NCBI GenBank assembly: GCA_938082505.1
Contig: CALLLH010000016.1
Coordinates: 1-64,000 of the forward strand
Source: an uncultured Flavobacteriales bacterium
Lineage (GTDB): Bacteria; Bacteroidota; Bacteroidia; Flavobacteriales_D; Sanyastnellaceae
DNA: 64,000 nt
Direction: 5' to 3'
Part shown: piece after piece, positions 52,901 to 62,100 of the stretch
How the letters are laid out: every line of letters begins with the position of its first letter
Numbering within the stretch: the stretch's first letter is position 1
The notes under the pieces: model-generated
Told to the model about the DNA's origin: nothing
The model's input: only the letters and a program-made list of their open reading frames with translations
Database searches by the model: none
Made by a program: the position numbers and the translations under genes

Positions 52901-53665
52901 TCACGGGCGCTCCGCCTCGAGGCGCTTCCGCATCATGTCCGCCTCCGTCACCGGAAATACAAAGCCCTCAAAAGTGATCTCGAGGGGCTCATCGAGGCTG
53001 TCTGCTCCCTTGAATTCGAGCACGATTCGGGGCTCCCTTCCGAACTGTGTGTCAATCGAAACCCAGCGGGTGGCCATGCCCTCGTAATTCCCAATGGCCA
53101 GGCTGGCGAACCCGGGTTCGAACCGGGGCCACAAGCGCCCGATGGCCTGCTCTTCTTCGGTGGCCTGGCTGTCCGCCCACAACTCATCGATGATCGTGCC
53201 CGATTCATACCAGTAATGGGCGCTCATCCGGCCATCGATTTCGCGGTCTCCGGAGACACGGGACAGGATGAGGGTGTCTTTCATCTGCTCACTGAGTCGC
53301 CCCTCGCCCCCGATCTTCACCTCTCCCAAAGCAGTCAGGCTGTAGCGCATGCCCAGATCAAGGTCCCCGATGTGGATGACCCGCGTGTCCCCCGTTTCGA
53401 CGACGCGTGCATAGGCCCCATGCCCGGGTGAATAAAAGAGGTCCATGGAGCCCTCCACTTTCTGGGGAGGTCGGCCCTCACCCGAGCCGGTCCGCTGGAG
53501 AAGATTATAGTGGATGACCTTGGTGAAGGTGTATCCTGCGGGACGTTCCGGCGTGACGCCATACACTTTTTCCAGCATTTCACCGGTTGTGGTCTGGCTT
53601 GAGGAACCCAGGGGAAGACCACCCACCAACAGCATCAGCACAAAGGGAAAGACTCGCGAATCCAT
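52901..53665 (-). CDS. Secreted protein, DUF4412-like, function unknown
   Basis: 254 residues from the ATG at 53665. Signal peptide ending LGSSSQ. The mature part (about 23-254) has KVEGSMDLFYSPGHGAYARVV, LGMRYSLTALGEVKIGG, and SHYWYESGTIIDELWAD-like strands in the order seen in DUF4412 periplasmic domains, which resemble LolA/LolB-type half-barrels. It is therefore perhaps a lipid- or peptide-binding periplasmic protein; no catalytic residues are visible. A TATCTTC box lies 5 bases before the ATG. The longer start at 53734 lies within the next gene and is ignored. Confidence 0.6.
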   Translation of the reverse strand: MDSRVFPFVLMLLVGGLPLGSSSQTTTGEMLEKVYGVTPERPAGYTFTKVIHYNLLQRTGSGEGRPPQKVEGSMDLFYSPGHGAYARVVETGDTRVIHIGDLDLGMRYSLTALGEVKIGGEGRLSEQMKDTLILSRVSGDREIDGRMSAHYWYESGTIIDELWADSQATEEEQAIGRLWPRFEPGFASLAIGNYEGMATRWVSIDTQFGREPRIVLEFKGADSLDEPLEITFEGFVFPVTEADMMRKRLEAERP

Positions 53666-53670
53666 GCGCT

Positions 53671-53677
53671 GAAGATA
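53671..53677 (-). promoter_or_regulatory. TATCTTC box before the DUF4412-like gene
   Basis: TATCTTC on the minus strand, 5 bases before the ATG at 53665. Confidence 0.4.
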
Positions 53678-53693
53678 GCCAAGGGACGCTCCT

Positions 53694-54635
53694 TCAGCGT
53701 CGATTGTTGCGCCCGTTTCGCGTACGGGGATCATTGAAGGGGCGGCTGCCAGGCAACGCCTGGATCACCGTGACGTTCTGCTGCAATTGCCAAGGTGTGC
53801 CCGGTCGATTGCCTGGAACGAAGGCGTCAAAAGTCATGTCGGGACCGTAATAGGCGGCAATGCCCGTGAGGTGGGGCGCCTGTGGCGCGAGATGGTCGAA
53901 CACGATCCTCTCCGGATGACCATCGCGCCCCCTCTCCATGGGTTGGAAGCGCAGCGATGCCTGGACTGCATCCGCGTATTCGAGGATCCATCGCTTGGCC
54001 ATTCGGCCATCCGTGCTCAGGACGGGCGCACCGAAACGCATGCCCCGCGGCCGCATTTCCACGGGTTCGATGACCTTGCGCGTGACCTGGGCGTCGGCAT
54101 CGTCCCAGCCCAAAAGAAGCCAGGTGTCCTTGTCCACCGCATCAGGCACCATGCCGAAGTAGAGGGCACCATGCCACTCTTCGGCCTTGTAGGTCTGGTT
54201 CAATGCGGGTGCGTCGGAGCTCTTCAGGTCGAGCAGTGGAGTGAATTCCAAGGGGGCATCATCGGACCGACGGAAAGCGACCAGCCCTGCATAGGATGAA
54301 GTGCGGTCGGACTGGGGCCAGTTCCATGTGAAGACCTTGAGCCGCCCATCGATCGACTCAATGGCGGCCATGAAATCACAGGGGCTGATTTGCCGCGTTC
54401 CATTTTCCTCGGCCGCCACCAGGAGGTCCTGCAACTTCAAGGAGAGTTCAGCACTGGCAGCCGCACACTCCGGACCTTCACAAGTCGAAAGGACGGCGTG
54501 CAGGGGCTTCAGTTCTGCAAGGTCCAGCACCTGAGGAGACTGTGAGAATACACAGCCCATGGACATGGCCGTCAGCAGACAGGACAACAGCGGATGGGAT
54601 GTCCAGCGGCCGAAACCTTCAATTCGCTCTTTCAT
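53694..54635 (-). CDS. Secreted protein of unknown function
   Basis: 313 residues from the ATG at 54635 (an ATG at 54653 is an alternative). Signal-like hydrophobic segment at about 16-32 with a Cys before the cleavage region (SMGCVFSQ). The sequence includes CEGPECAAASAELSLKLQDLLVAAEENG, then strands RLKVFTWNWPQSDRTSSYAGLVAFR and WHGALYFGMVPD, a pattern of exported Bacteroidota proteins without a known function. It ends in a Pro/Arg/Asn-rich tail (RPFNDPRTRNGRNNRR). It is same-strand with the DUF4412-like gene, 28 bases apart. Confidence 0.65.
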   Translation of the reverse strand: MKERIEGFGRWTSHPLLSCLLTAMSMGCVFSQSPQVLDLAELKPLHAVLSTCEGPECAAASAELSLKLQDLLVAAEENGTRQISPCDFMAAIESIDGRLKVFTWNWPQSDRTSSYAGLVAFRRSDDAPLEFTPLLDLKSSDAPALNQTYKAEEWHGALYFGMVPDAVDKDTWLLLGWDDADAQVTRKVIEPVEMRPRGMRFGAPVLSTDGRMAKRWILEYADAVQASLRFQPMERGRDGHPERIVFDHLAPQAPHLTGIAAYYGPDMTFDAFVPGNRPGTPWQLQQNVTVIQALPGSRPFNDPRTRNGRNNRR

Positions 54636-54828
54636 GGTGCACTCGATGTCCAAGGGCAGAACGGCATTGGCGCCGTTCCCAGTGTGTGTCCCAAATTAAG
54701 GGTTGAGCCAGACGGTTGGCGCATGGCCCATGCTTCGGTGTATCCGTGGCGCCCTGCATTCCCCAAGGAAGCCCATTCGTGTCCTGCCCTCAGGTGCACG
54801 AGCAGGGGAGGGCCTTCCGATTCGAAAA
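54636..54828. other. Gene-free stretch between the ferredoxin end and the secreted-protein start
   Basis: 193 bases. On the minus strand TAATTTG (54692-54698) is a candidate promoter for the gene ending at 53694, with a leader of about 40-60 bases. GAACGGC and GCCGTTC (about 54658-54677) form a 7-bp stem in that leader. No gene or other signal was seen. Confidence 0.4.
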
Positions 54829-55176
54829 TCAGAGGTGCATGAAGGCCTTCTTGGCGAGGAGCTGGTCCTCCGACTCGCGGTGGTCGGGGTCGTCGACACA
54901 GCAGTCCACCGGACAGACGGCGGCGCATTGGGGTTCGTCGTGGAACCCGACACACTCGGTGCACTTGTCCGTCGCGATGTAATAGACGTCCATGCTGCCG
55001 GGGTCTTGCATCGCATCGGCACTGATCGCCCCGGCGGTGGGGTGATTGCCCTCACCCTTCAGCCCCGTTCCGTCGGCAAAGGTCCATTCGGCACCACCCT
55101 CGTAGATGGCGTTGTTCGGGCATTCCGGTTCGCAGGCCCCGCAGTTGATGCAGGCATCCGTTATCATGATGGCCAT
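54829..55176 (-). CDS. Dicluster [4Fe-4S] ferredoxin
   Basis: 115 residues from the ATG at 55176. Cluster I uses CINCGACEPECP (the CxxCxxCxxxCP motif at about residues 9-20), and cluster II uses CTECVGFHDEPQCAAVCPVDCC (about 74-95), with the extra residues between the second and third Cys that mark Alvin-type ferredoxins. It carries electrons for low-potential reactions in the cytoplasm. It is divergent from the acyl-CoA reductase gene, a pairing often seen in Bacteroidota, which hints that the ferredoxin may donate to a nearby enzyme, though LuxC-type reductases normally use NADPH. Confidence 0.92.
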   Translation of the reverse strand: MAIMITDACINCGACEPECPNNAIYEGGAEWTFADGTGLKGEGNHPTAGAISADAMQDPGSMDVYYIATDKCTECVGFHDEPQCAAVCPVDCCVDDPDHRESEDQLLAKKAFMHL

Positions 55177-55202
55177 GGCAGAATTCTTTGTGCGGCAAGT
55201 CG

Positions 55203-55221
55203 CCGGTACAAAAATAACCGG
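55203..55221. promoter_or_regulatory. Divergent control region with inverted repeat CCGGT-N9-ACCGG
   Basis: Inverted repeat CCGGT (55203-55207) and ACCGG (55217-55221) around an AT-rich centre. The centre contains, on the minus strand, TATTTTTG (55209-55216), an exact TAnnTTTG box for the ferredoxin gene 33 bases downstream. An operator overlapping the promoter is likely. Confidence 0.5.
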
Positions 55222-55276
55222 TGAACCCCTCAGGATGTTGGGCCCATCTTTGCAAATCCCACAACAAATCCCATTC

Positions 55277-56329
55277 ATGCTTCAAGAACAGCGCTCCGTG
55301 GATGTCCAGCGCGCACGAAAAGTGCTGCGGACTTTGGCCGATGGGCTTCAATCGGTGCTCGACGAAAACCCCGGAAATCACTGGGAGGCGCTGCATGCGG
55401 CCACGGCAGTTGCTTCACATGCCAATGGTTGGTTTACCCCTGACAATGTGCGTTTTGCCCTTGAAGTTTGGCGTGAGGCCTTGACGTCGGATGCGGTCGA
55501 GGCCTGGCTGGAGCAACTTCCTGAGCAGCGTGGGGATGGCGCACCCCGGAATGTGGGCATCATCACGGCGGGCAACATTCCCCTGGTGGGGATGCACGAC
55601 CTCATCTGTGGCGTGGTTTCTGGACATCGGGTCCAACTCAAACCGAGCCGCGATGATGCGGGCTTGACCCGCGCATTGCTTTCGGGTTGGAGTGCGGCTT
55701 CACCGGGCATCGGCGAGCAGGTGGTCATTGCGGAAGCGGCCCTCAAGGGATTCGACGCCGTCATCGCCACAGGCAGCCGGAACAGTGGGCGCTACTTCAA
55801 GCATTACTTCGGGAAGGGGCCGCACATCATCAGAGGACAACGCACTTCGGTGGCGGTGCTCGACGGAACCGAATCCCACGAGGAACTGCAGGCCTTGACG
55901 GAAGACATCTTCCGCTATTTTGGTTTGGGCTGTCGCAATGTGACACAAGTCTTCATTCCTGAGGATTTCGACCTCGACCGTCTTTTTGCCGCCTTTGTGG
56001 ATTGGGAACACCTGGCAAACCATCACCGCTACCACAACAACTACACCTATCACAAGGCCCTGTGGCTCATGGAGGCAGTCGATCTGCTCGAGAATGGATT
56101 CGTCCTGCTCAAGGAAGATCCCGCTTGGGTGTCTCCTGTGGGCGCCCTGCACTATCAGCGCTACAAGGATGCCGCAGAAGTAGAGGCCCGGATCGGGTCG
56201 GGAAGGGAGGAAATCCAATGTCGTGTGGGCAAGGGGGGACTGCCATTCGGAAAGGCGCAACATCCAGGGCTGGCCGATTATGCGGATGGCGTGGACACGA
56301 TGGACTTTCTGCTGGGGCTCGGAGCCTAA
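55277..56329 (+). CDS. LuxC-type acyl-CoA reductase
   Basis: Reduces long-chain acyl-CoA or acyl intermediates to aldehydes with NADPH; 350 residues from the ATG at 55277. The catalytic Cys is C219 in FGLGCRNVTQVF, the thioester-forming residue of the family; GIITAGNIPLVG (nucleotide binding), QLKPSRDD, and ATGSRNSGRYFKHYFGKGPHIIRGQRTS are also conserved. The N-terminal 30 residues before DVQRARKVLRTL fit the family length. In Bacteroidota the gene often neighbours a ferredoxin, as here, and its physiological substrate is unknown. The next gene's TAACTTCG box overlaps its stop codon. Confidence 0.9.
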   Translation: MLQEQRSVDVQRARKVLRTLADGLQSVLDENPGNHWEALHAATAVASHANGWFTPDNVRFALEVWREALTSDAVEAWLEQLPEQRGDGAPRNVGIITAGNIPLVGMHDLICGVVSGHRVQLKPSRDDAGLTRALLSGWSAASPGIGEQVVIAEAALKGFDAVIATGSRNSGRYFKHYFGKGPHIIRGQRTSVAVLDGTESHEELQALTEDIFRYFGLGCRNVTQVFIPEDFDLDRLFAAFVDWEHLANHHRYHNNYTYHKALWLMEAVDLLENGFVLLKEDPAWVSPVGALHYQRYKDAAEVEARIGSGREEIQCRVGKGGLPFGKAQHPGLADYADGVDTMDFLLGLGA

Positions 56330-56334
56330 CTTCG
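56327..56334 (+). promoter_or_regulatory. TAACTTCG box before the DUF4249 gene
   Basis: TAACTTCG, 4 bases before the ATG at 56339, and its first three bases are the stop codon of the reductase gene. Confidence 0.4.
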
Positions 56335-56338
56335 CGGC

Positions 56339-57517
56339 ATGATGCGAAAGGCCATCGGAATTCAGGTGAAGTGGGCGTTGTTCGTGTTGGTGGCCCTCAA
56401 TGCGGGCTGCAGCACGGAGGTGGAATTGAACGCACCATACGAGGAGCGCACCCTGGCGTTCTGTCTGCTCGATCCCGCTGCTGAGGAACAATGGGTCCGG
56501 GTCAACCGGACCTGGTTGGGCGAGGGAAACAACCTGGAATTCGCATTGGTTCCCGACAGCAGTGAATACGCCGACGGTGAAGTCACCGTGACCGTGGACC
56601 AATTCGGGCCCAATGACATCGCCTTCGAGAATCCGCTGTTGACCTTCACTGCACAGGATACGATCCTGCAGGACAAGGATGACGATGGGATCTTCTATGG
56701 CCCGGAATACAAGGCGTACCGCTTCATGACCCCGGGTGGCCTGGATGTGAATGCCGGCAACGACCCCGAGGACCTGTATCTCTACCGCATGACGGTCGCT
56801 TTTGCGGATGGGCGTCCACCGCTGACCGCCCTGACCACGCTGATCGGGTCCTCTCCTGGCAACATCAGCAATCCGCCCGCGGGCATCCCGGGGTTCAATC
56901 TGAATTTCGCCAGCGGTTCCGGCAGTCAGGTGACCTACCCCAACATCAACTTCAAATGGTCCTCGACATCCGGTGCCAAGCGCTATGAAGCGGCACTGCT
57001 CATCCATTTTACCGAGCGGGTCTGGGTCGATGCGGCTCACACCGAGTTGGCCTCTGAAACGGAGCGGACGATCCGTTGGGATCTCGGAGAGGAAACGGCG
57101 GATGATGATGAGGGTGGAGAGGAAATCAAGCTGCCGACCAATGGAGAGGCCTTCTATCTCTATTTGGCGAGTCGCCTCGAGGCCGACCCTTTCATTACCC
57201 GGGAGCTTGGAGTCTGGAACAACAACATCGACCGGATCCGCGCCTTTGATTTTGTCTTGAGCATCGCCAACGAGGAACTCGATATTTATCTGTCCGTCAA
57301 TGCGCCGGTGACCGGCATCATACAAGACCGGCCGGTGTACACCAACATCGCGGGTGGACTGGGCCTGTTTGCCAGTAGGACCCAGCAGTCCGTGGATGGA
57401 TTGGGCATCTCGAAACCGGCGGTGCAGGAGCTCGTTGAGGGCCAGCATACGGCCGTTTTGCAGTTTTGTCTGCCACCGGAAACCGAGGGGGATATCGCGG
57501 AATACGCCTGTCCTTGA
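56339..57517 (+). CDS. DUF4249 family lipoprotein
   Basis: 392 residues with lipobox NAGC (Cys24), so anchored in a membrane, probably the outer one. The family pattern is complete: ERTLAFCLLDPAAEEQWVRVNRTWLGEGN near the start, VTFADGRPPLTALTTLI-like middle strands, and the end block DIYLSVNAPVTGIIQDRPVYTNIAGGLGLFASR. DUF4249 proteins are usually encoded next to TonB-dependent receptors and thought to assist them, but no receptor gene is in this window. A pair of acidic stretches (EETADDDEGGEE at about 257-268) looks like an insertion. Confidence 0.87.
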   Translation: MMRKAIGIQVKWALFVLVALNAGCSTEVELNAPYEERTLAFCLLDPAAEEQWVRVNRTWLGEGNNLEFALVPDSSEYADGEVTVTVDQFGPNDIAFENPLLTFTAQDTILQDKDDDGIFYGPEYKAYRFMTPGGLDVNAGNDPEDLYLYRMTVAFADGRPPLTALTTLIGSSPGNISNPPAGIPGFNLNFASGSGSQVTYPNINFKWSSTSGAKRYEAALLIHFTERVWVDAAHTELASETERTIRWDLGEETADDDEGGEEIKLPTNGEAFYLYLASRLEADPFITRELGVWNNNIDRIRAFDFVLSIANEELDIYLSVNAPVTGIIQDRPVYTNIAGGLGLFASRTQQSVDGLGISKPAVQELVEGQHTAVLQFCLPPETEGDIAEYACP

Positions 57518-57606
57518 TAAATTCGGTGAACAATCCGGGATCTGTTGTGGATAGCTGACGTCCCAAGACGTCATTGCACCGTCACACTTGTCTCAAATTG
57601 TCTGCC

Positions 57607-58083
57607 ATGTCACATGCTTTCACATACAAGGCGCCGTACGGAGTCTTCCACCTCTCGGATGGACTGTTGACGGTTGAGTTGGCGGAAGACCTGATCGTCG
57701 ATCTTCCCCTCATGCAACGTGTGGCAGCCCAGCGCATGGAGCTGCTGGGCTCTCGCGAAGTGGCCGAGCTCGTCGTCATTCCCCGCGCCCATCTGCTGTT
57801 GGACCGCGCAGCACTGACATGGCTGGCACAGGCTTCCAACCTCAACGGAGTGCACCACCGTGCAATTGTCGTTCCGGCACACCTGCTGGTCTGGCGCGAT
57901 AGATTGTACCAGATGATCAGCAGGATGCGCCCCAATGTCCGCGTGTTCCGGAACCGCCGGGTAGCCAAGGGGTGGCTCCAGGAAAGGTCAGGTTCATTCC
58001 TGTCGGTTCAGGTGGCGCAACCAGCACCTGAGGTCGTCTCGGAATCCATGGCCGTTCAAACAGCCGGGGTCAGCGAAGGATGA
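57607..58083 (+). CDS. STAS-like protein (DUF7793-like), function unknown
   Basis: 158 residues from the ATG at 57607. The core (about 12-110) has the alternating strand-helix pattern GVFHLSDGLLTVELAEDLIVDLPLMQRVAAQRMELLG, then VAELVVIPRAHLLLDRAALTWLA, found in a widespread family of small Bacteroidota proteins related to STAS domains. The C-terminal 40 residues are a low-complexity Pro/Val/Ser tail. No catalytic residue is expected; protein-protein regulation is the likely role. Its end overlaps the convergent gene by 14 bases. Confidence 0.65.
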   Translation: MSHAFTYKAPYGVFHLSDGLLTVELAEDLIVDLPLMQRVAAQRMELLGSREVAELVVIPRAHLLLDRAALTWLAQASNLNGVHHRAIVVPAHLLVWRDRLYQMISRMRPNVRVFRNRRVAKGWLQERSGSFLSVQVAQPAPEVVSESMAVQTAGVSEG

Positions 58084-59131
58084 ACCGGATGGGCGGCATC
58101 CCCGCGATGACAGCCGTGTAAGTTCCTGCAGGCCAAGAGGCGCAGGGAAGGGTCAATTGGTCGTGTTCCGATTCGATGGCCGATTCCATGACCGTCCTTC
58201 CAGAGGCATCCAAGACCTTGACCATCACCACGCCCTGTCCGCTGAAGGCAAGAAGGGCGTCACGACCCGAAGGGACAGGGTTGGGGAAGACCTGGGCGGG
58301 AATGATACGCGGTTCATTCAGACCGAAGGGCGTTCCGTCCGGCTTGAATTGCCACACTGCAGGAATGCCGATGATGGATTGCACGGAGAGGACGGGCATG
58401 CCCTCGCCGGGGGCATACCACTCGTAGACCGTTCCCTCCCTCGGAAGACTGAATCCAATTTCGGCTGCAGGAATGTTCACGGAGTCCTGCGCTGAGAAAG
58501 TCCGCTTGACCCTCAAACAGTCATAGCTCCCGCCGGGAAGCAGCACGGTGCCCCAGGCATCCACTTCGATGTCCGTGACTTGCTCCGTTCCGTAATACAG
58601 GAGCTCCGGCAGGTCGACTTCAAAGGCCGAAGTGCCCTCCAGGGAGGCGCCATAAACCAGGGGCAATGGGAGGAGTTCTTCCTCATCCTCATAAATGACG
58701 GGCAGGTCGAAGATGTCCGTCGTGATGCCCAGACCGACCACGGTATAAGCGGAGCTTCCAAATTCGAGGTAGGTGGTGGCACCCGATATGGGCAGGGGAT
58801 TCTCGGTGCCGAGATCCGGCAATTCGAATGCAGTGAAGTGATCCGCGGAGGAAAAGACGAATTGGGTCGTAATGCTGGCTGAACCCATGGGGAAGTACTC
58901 CGTCTCCTGATCCCCTGTGGAAATCAGTGCGGTGAAATCCCAGGTGAGGTTTTCTCCTCCGTCCTCGAGGAGGTCTGAAAAAAGAGGCGGGACAGCATTG
59001 GCACGGATGTACGTTTCCCCTCCTTGGGGCAAATCGGCAATCCCAATGGCGGGCTGTGCGGCGGCATGACTGCAGATGATGCCAAGGGCGATCAAAGCGA
59101 TTCCCTGACCTGTCTGGTGGTGTTGCGACAT
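58070..59131 (-). CDS. Secreted protein with T9SS type A sorting domain
   Basis: 353 residues from the ATG at 59131, which gives a signal peptide ending HAAAQ. A single beta domain (about 30-260) with GGENLTWDFTALISTGDQETEYFPMG is followed by the sorting domain (about 275-353): PAQVFPNPVPSGRDALLAFSGQGVVMVKVLDASGRTV, then LPAGTY-like AGTYTAVIAG and a final RFILR strand. It is exported through the T9SS and left on the surface or released; no enzyme motif was found. An in-frame extension to 59299 would overlap tamB and is ignored. It lies 29 bases downstream of tamB on the same strand. Confidence 0.8.
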   Translation of the reverse strand: MSQHHQTGQGIALIALGIICSHAAAQPAIGIADLPQGGETYIRANAVPPLFSDLLEDGGENLTWDFTALISTGDQETEYFPMGSASITTQFVFSSADHFTAFELPDLGTENPLPISGATTYLEFGSSAYTVVGLGITTDIFDLPVIYEDEEELLPLPLVYGASLEGTSAFEVDLPELLYYGTEQVTDIEVDAWGTVLLPGGSYDCLRVKRTFSAQDSVNIPAAEIGFSLPREGTVYEWYAPGEGMPVLSVQSIIGIPAVWQFKPDGTPFGLNEPRIIPAQVFPNPVPSGRDALLAFSGQGVVMVKVLDASGRTVMESAIESEHDQLTLPCASWPAGTYTAVIAGMPPIRFILR

Positions 59132-59160
59132 GCCGAAATGTACGGCATCGACAAGCCGGG

Positions 59161-62100
59161 TCACTGCTGTTTCGCGGGCCTGCTCCGCAGAAACAGCTCG
59201 GACAATCGGTCGAACCGAACCTGATAAACCGCACCGATTCCCCGTATGGGCTGTGGGTCGAGTGCACTCTCCGGCTTTTGATACCCAATGAGTTCCCATC
59301 GGCCGTCCGGTGTCAGTTGGTACCGCACATCGAAGGCCCGTTGAAGCTTGTCCTGCTCGCCGGAGGGTCCTTCTCCGCTCTGAGCGCCCAGGGTACCTGA
59401 AATCCGGAGTCTGTCGTTGAGCAAGTTGACACCGAGGTCCATTTCGAAACCATCTTCCGTCCTGATGGACTGCAGGTCACTTCCGCCACTGAGGTTGTCT
59501 GGATCCGCCGGGCCTGAGGTGGAGGGGAGGTAGCGCACCCCGATGTTCACCTCCTCCGACAGGTTGCTCAGCAACTCGGAAACCCCGGTGGACAGCAGGT
59601 CCGATGCTTGGGCTGCCGCTGTCATTCCGATGAGCTGGGCATTCTGCTGGTCGGGGGGAATGAACTGTCCGGTGGCCAGCAGGGCAAGGGCCTGACGTTC
59701 GGTTTCTTCCGGTGTGGAGAGTGCCGCGTTGAGCTGTGCCAGCATGGAGGCGTTGGACCGCTCATATTCTGGGAAGGAGACCGAAAAGTCAAAGAGGGGA
59801 GCGGTCAGGTTTCCGAAAATGCCCAAGCCGACTTCCACGTCCGTCTTGCCCGGGTCAACCATGCGGGGGAGGAGGGGCAAAGGGTTCGTTTTGACGGGGT
59901 CGACCGCCAGCAAGCTGAGGCCGGCGTCATAGGGGTTACCGTCCCAATCAATGCGCCCGCCAGGTGCGATGGCGATGTTTTTGGTGAACAGGTCCCAGAA
60001 GCTGAAACTGTACTGGCCCGATTCGATTTCGAGGCCTCCTTGCATGAACAGGGACTGGCTTTCGTTCTTGACGATGGAAAGCGAGCCGGATGCCCGCCCT
60101 TCGACGCGCTCCTCCGCCTGTTGTCCATCGAGGATCAGCGAAAGAAAGGCATCGGGGGTCACCTCCACCACCAAATCCAATGAGACACCGAAGGCCTGTT
60201 CATTTGGTGCGGTCGGCCCTGGGGACGCCCCTCCAATGAACCGGATCCCAGAAGGCATTTCCGGTCCCCCGATGGCGCCGAGCGGCATTGTAAATCGGGT
60301 TCCCGGCATGCTGCGGACCTGGGCCTGGACCTCCATGGCTTCGGAGGACCCGAAAACATTGGCGTCTCCGGTTGCCATGACCTGGCCGTAGAACAGGGCA
60401 CCCGGGTTTGGTTTGACATCCATGACATTGAAGGTTTCGGGGAGGTCGAGTCCGATGTCATAGTTCCAATCGGTCCAGCCGTCGTGGAGCACCGAGAGGT
60501 TCACAGCCGCTTCATGGCCATCCCGGTCCAGCAATTTCGCTTGGTCCATACCCAGGTACCCCGGACCCAGCTGAAGCCCTCCCTGCAGTGCATAAGTCAT
60601 GCCCGTCGCGTCCACCGTGAGGCGGTCAATATCGACCGACACGCGCCCGCTGAGTTCGGATTCCATTCCTGAAAGGAGGGGGAGCGAAATGGTATCGTTG
60701 ATGCGGCCCTCGACGTGCACGCCGAATGCATCCAGTTGGGGTTGGAGCGATTCCAAGGGCCAATCATCCAGCGCGATCACGAGCAGGCCGGCATCCCCTC
60801 GATTCGATGCGCGCAGGACCTCGCGTTCTCCCTGGAACTGCTGGAGTTGGATTTTGGGGTCATCACCGCTCCAGTCCGCGGAGAGACAGACATCTCCGAG
60901 GTGGATGTTTTCGACCACGGCATCGATCCATTGAACAGTCCCTGCGATTTCGAGGGGCGAGAGGCGCAATTCCACAGCGCTGTTGATCAGGCCGGAGCCC
61001 TCCGGTAGATCCATGGCCAGCGGGGCTTCCAACAAATCCAACCAGGGACCGACGGGGAAATGGTCCAGCTCGATCAGCATGTCCTTCCGGTCATCGGACC
61101 GGAGCCCGGGATTTCCGATGGCAATGCTGCCCTGCTCACCCATCAGCTTGAAATTGCGGATATCCAGGGCGGAATCAACGGGTCCGCTCCATGTGAAGGT
61201 GGGGGCGGTTCCCGGCGCCAAGGACCATTGCGCGCCCTCGTAGGTCCAGTCCAATTGCATCGGACGCACCACGTGACCGCGGGTTGGTCCGAAAACATGC
61301 TCGAACGCGAGGAATCCCGCGATCATGCCATCCCAATCCATGCGGATGACCGAAACAGAATCAAAAGGCGCTTGAGCGGATACGGTGAACCGGTCGAGGG
61401 TGGCCCACCCGCGGTATGCCAGGTTTGTTGCACTTGCTTCCAAGGAGAGGGGGGTGTTTCCGCCTTGTCCTTGGATGTTGAACGCATCGGAGTTTACCGG
61501 GCCGAGGTGCAGCGCATTCAGGTCCAAATCGAAATCGAGCAGGCCATCGGCGTGGGACAACACCACATGAGAACCCGGTCCTACGGACCATTGGTCATGG
61601 CTGAAACGCTCCAACAGGTCATTCCGCGAGAGGGTCAGGTCAAGCTGCCAACGCCCGGCCTCTTCGAGCGGGGCCATGGGGCCCAGCCAATCTTCCACGG
61701 GGCCAATGTCGAGCAGCCCTCCCGATTCAAGGGCTTGCGCCAAGGGGCGGACCCATGAGTCCGGGTCGTACGGCCCTTCGGCATGCCCCCGAATGAAATC
61801 ACCTTCGAGGTCCAGGTCGAAGCGCTGCGCATCCCCGCGCCCCATGAGCATCAGGCGCCTCATGGAGAGGGGGCTGCCCTGTCGTGTCCTGCCGTCGAAT
61901 CCGGGAAGGGGAATGAGCGTCGCGCCTGTCACGGTGAGGTTGCTCCACCAGGATTCCACCGAGCCATCCCGGTCCCAATCTGCTGCGGCGTTCAAAGTCC
62001 ACGGGCCATGGAGTTCGAGTCCTTCGGTGATGACAAGAGGGGCTGAACGGGCCTCAAGCGAGAGGGTGGCGTCGACACCACTTTCGCTGAATTGCGCTTC

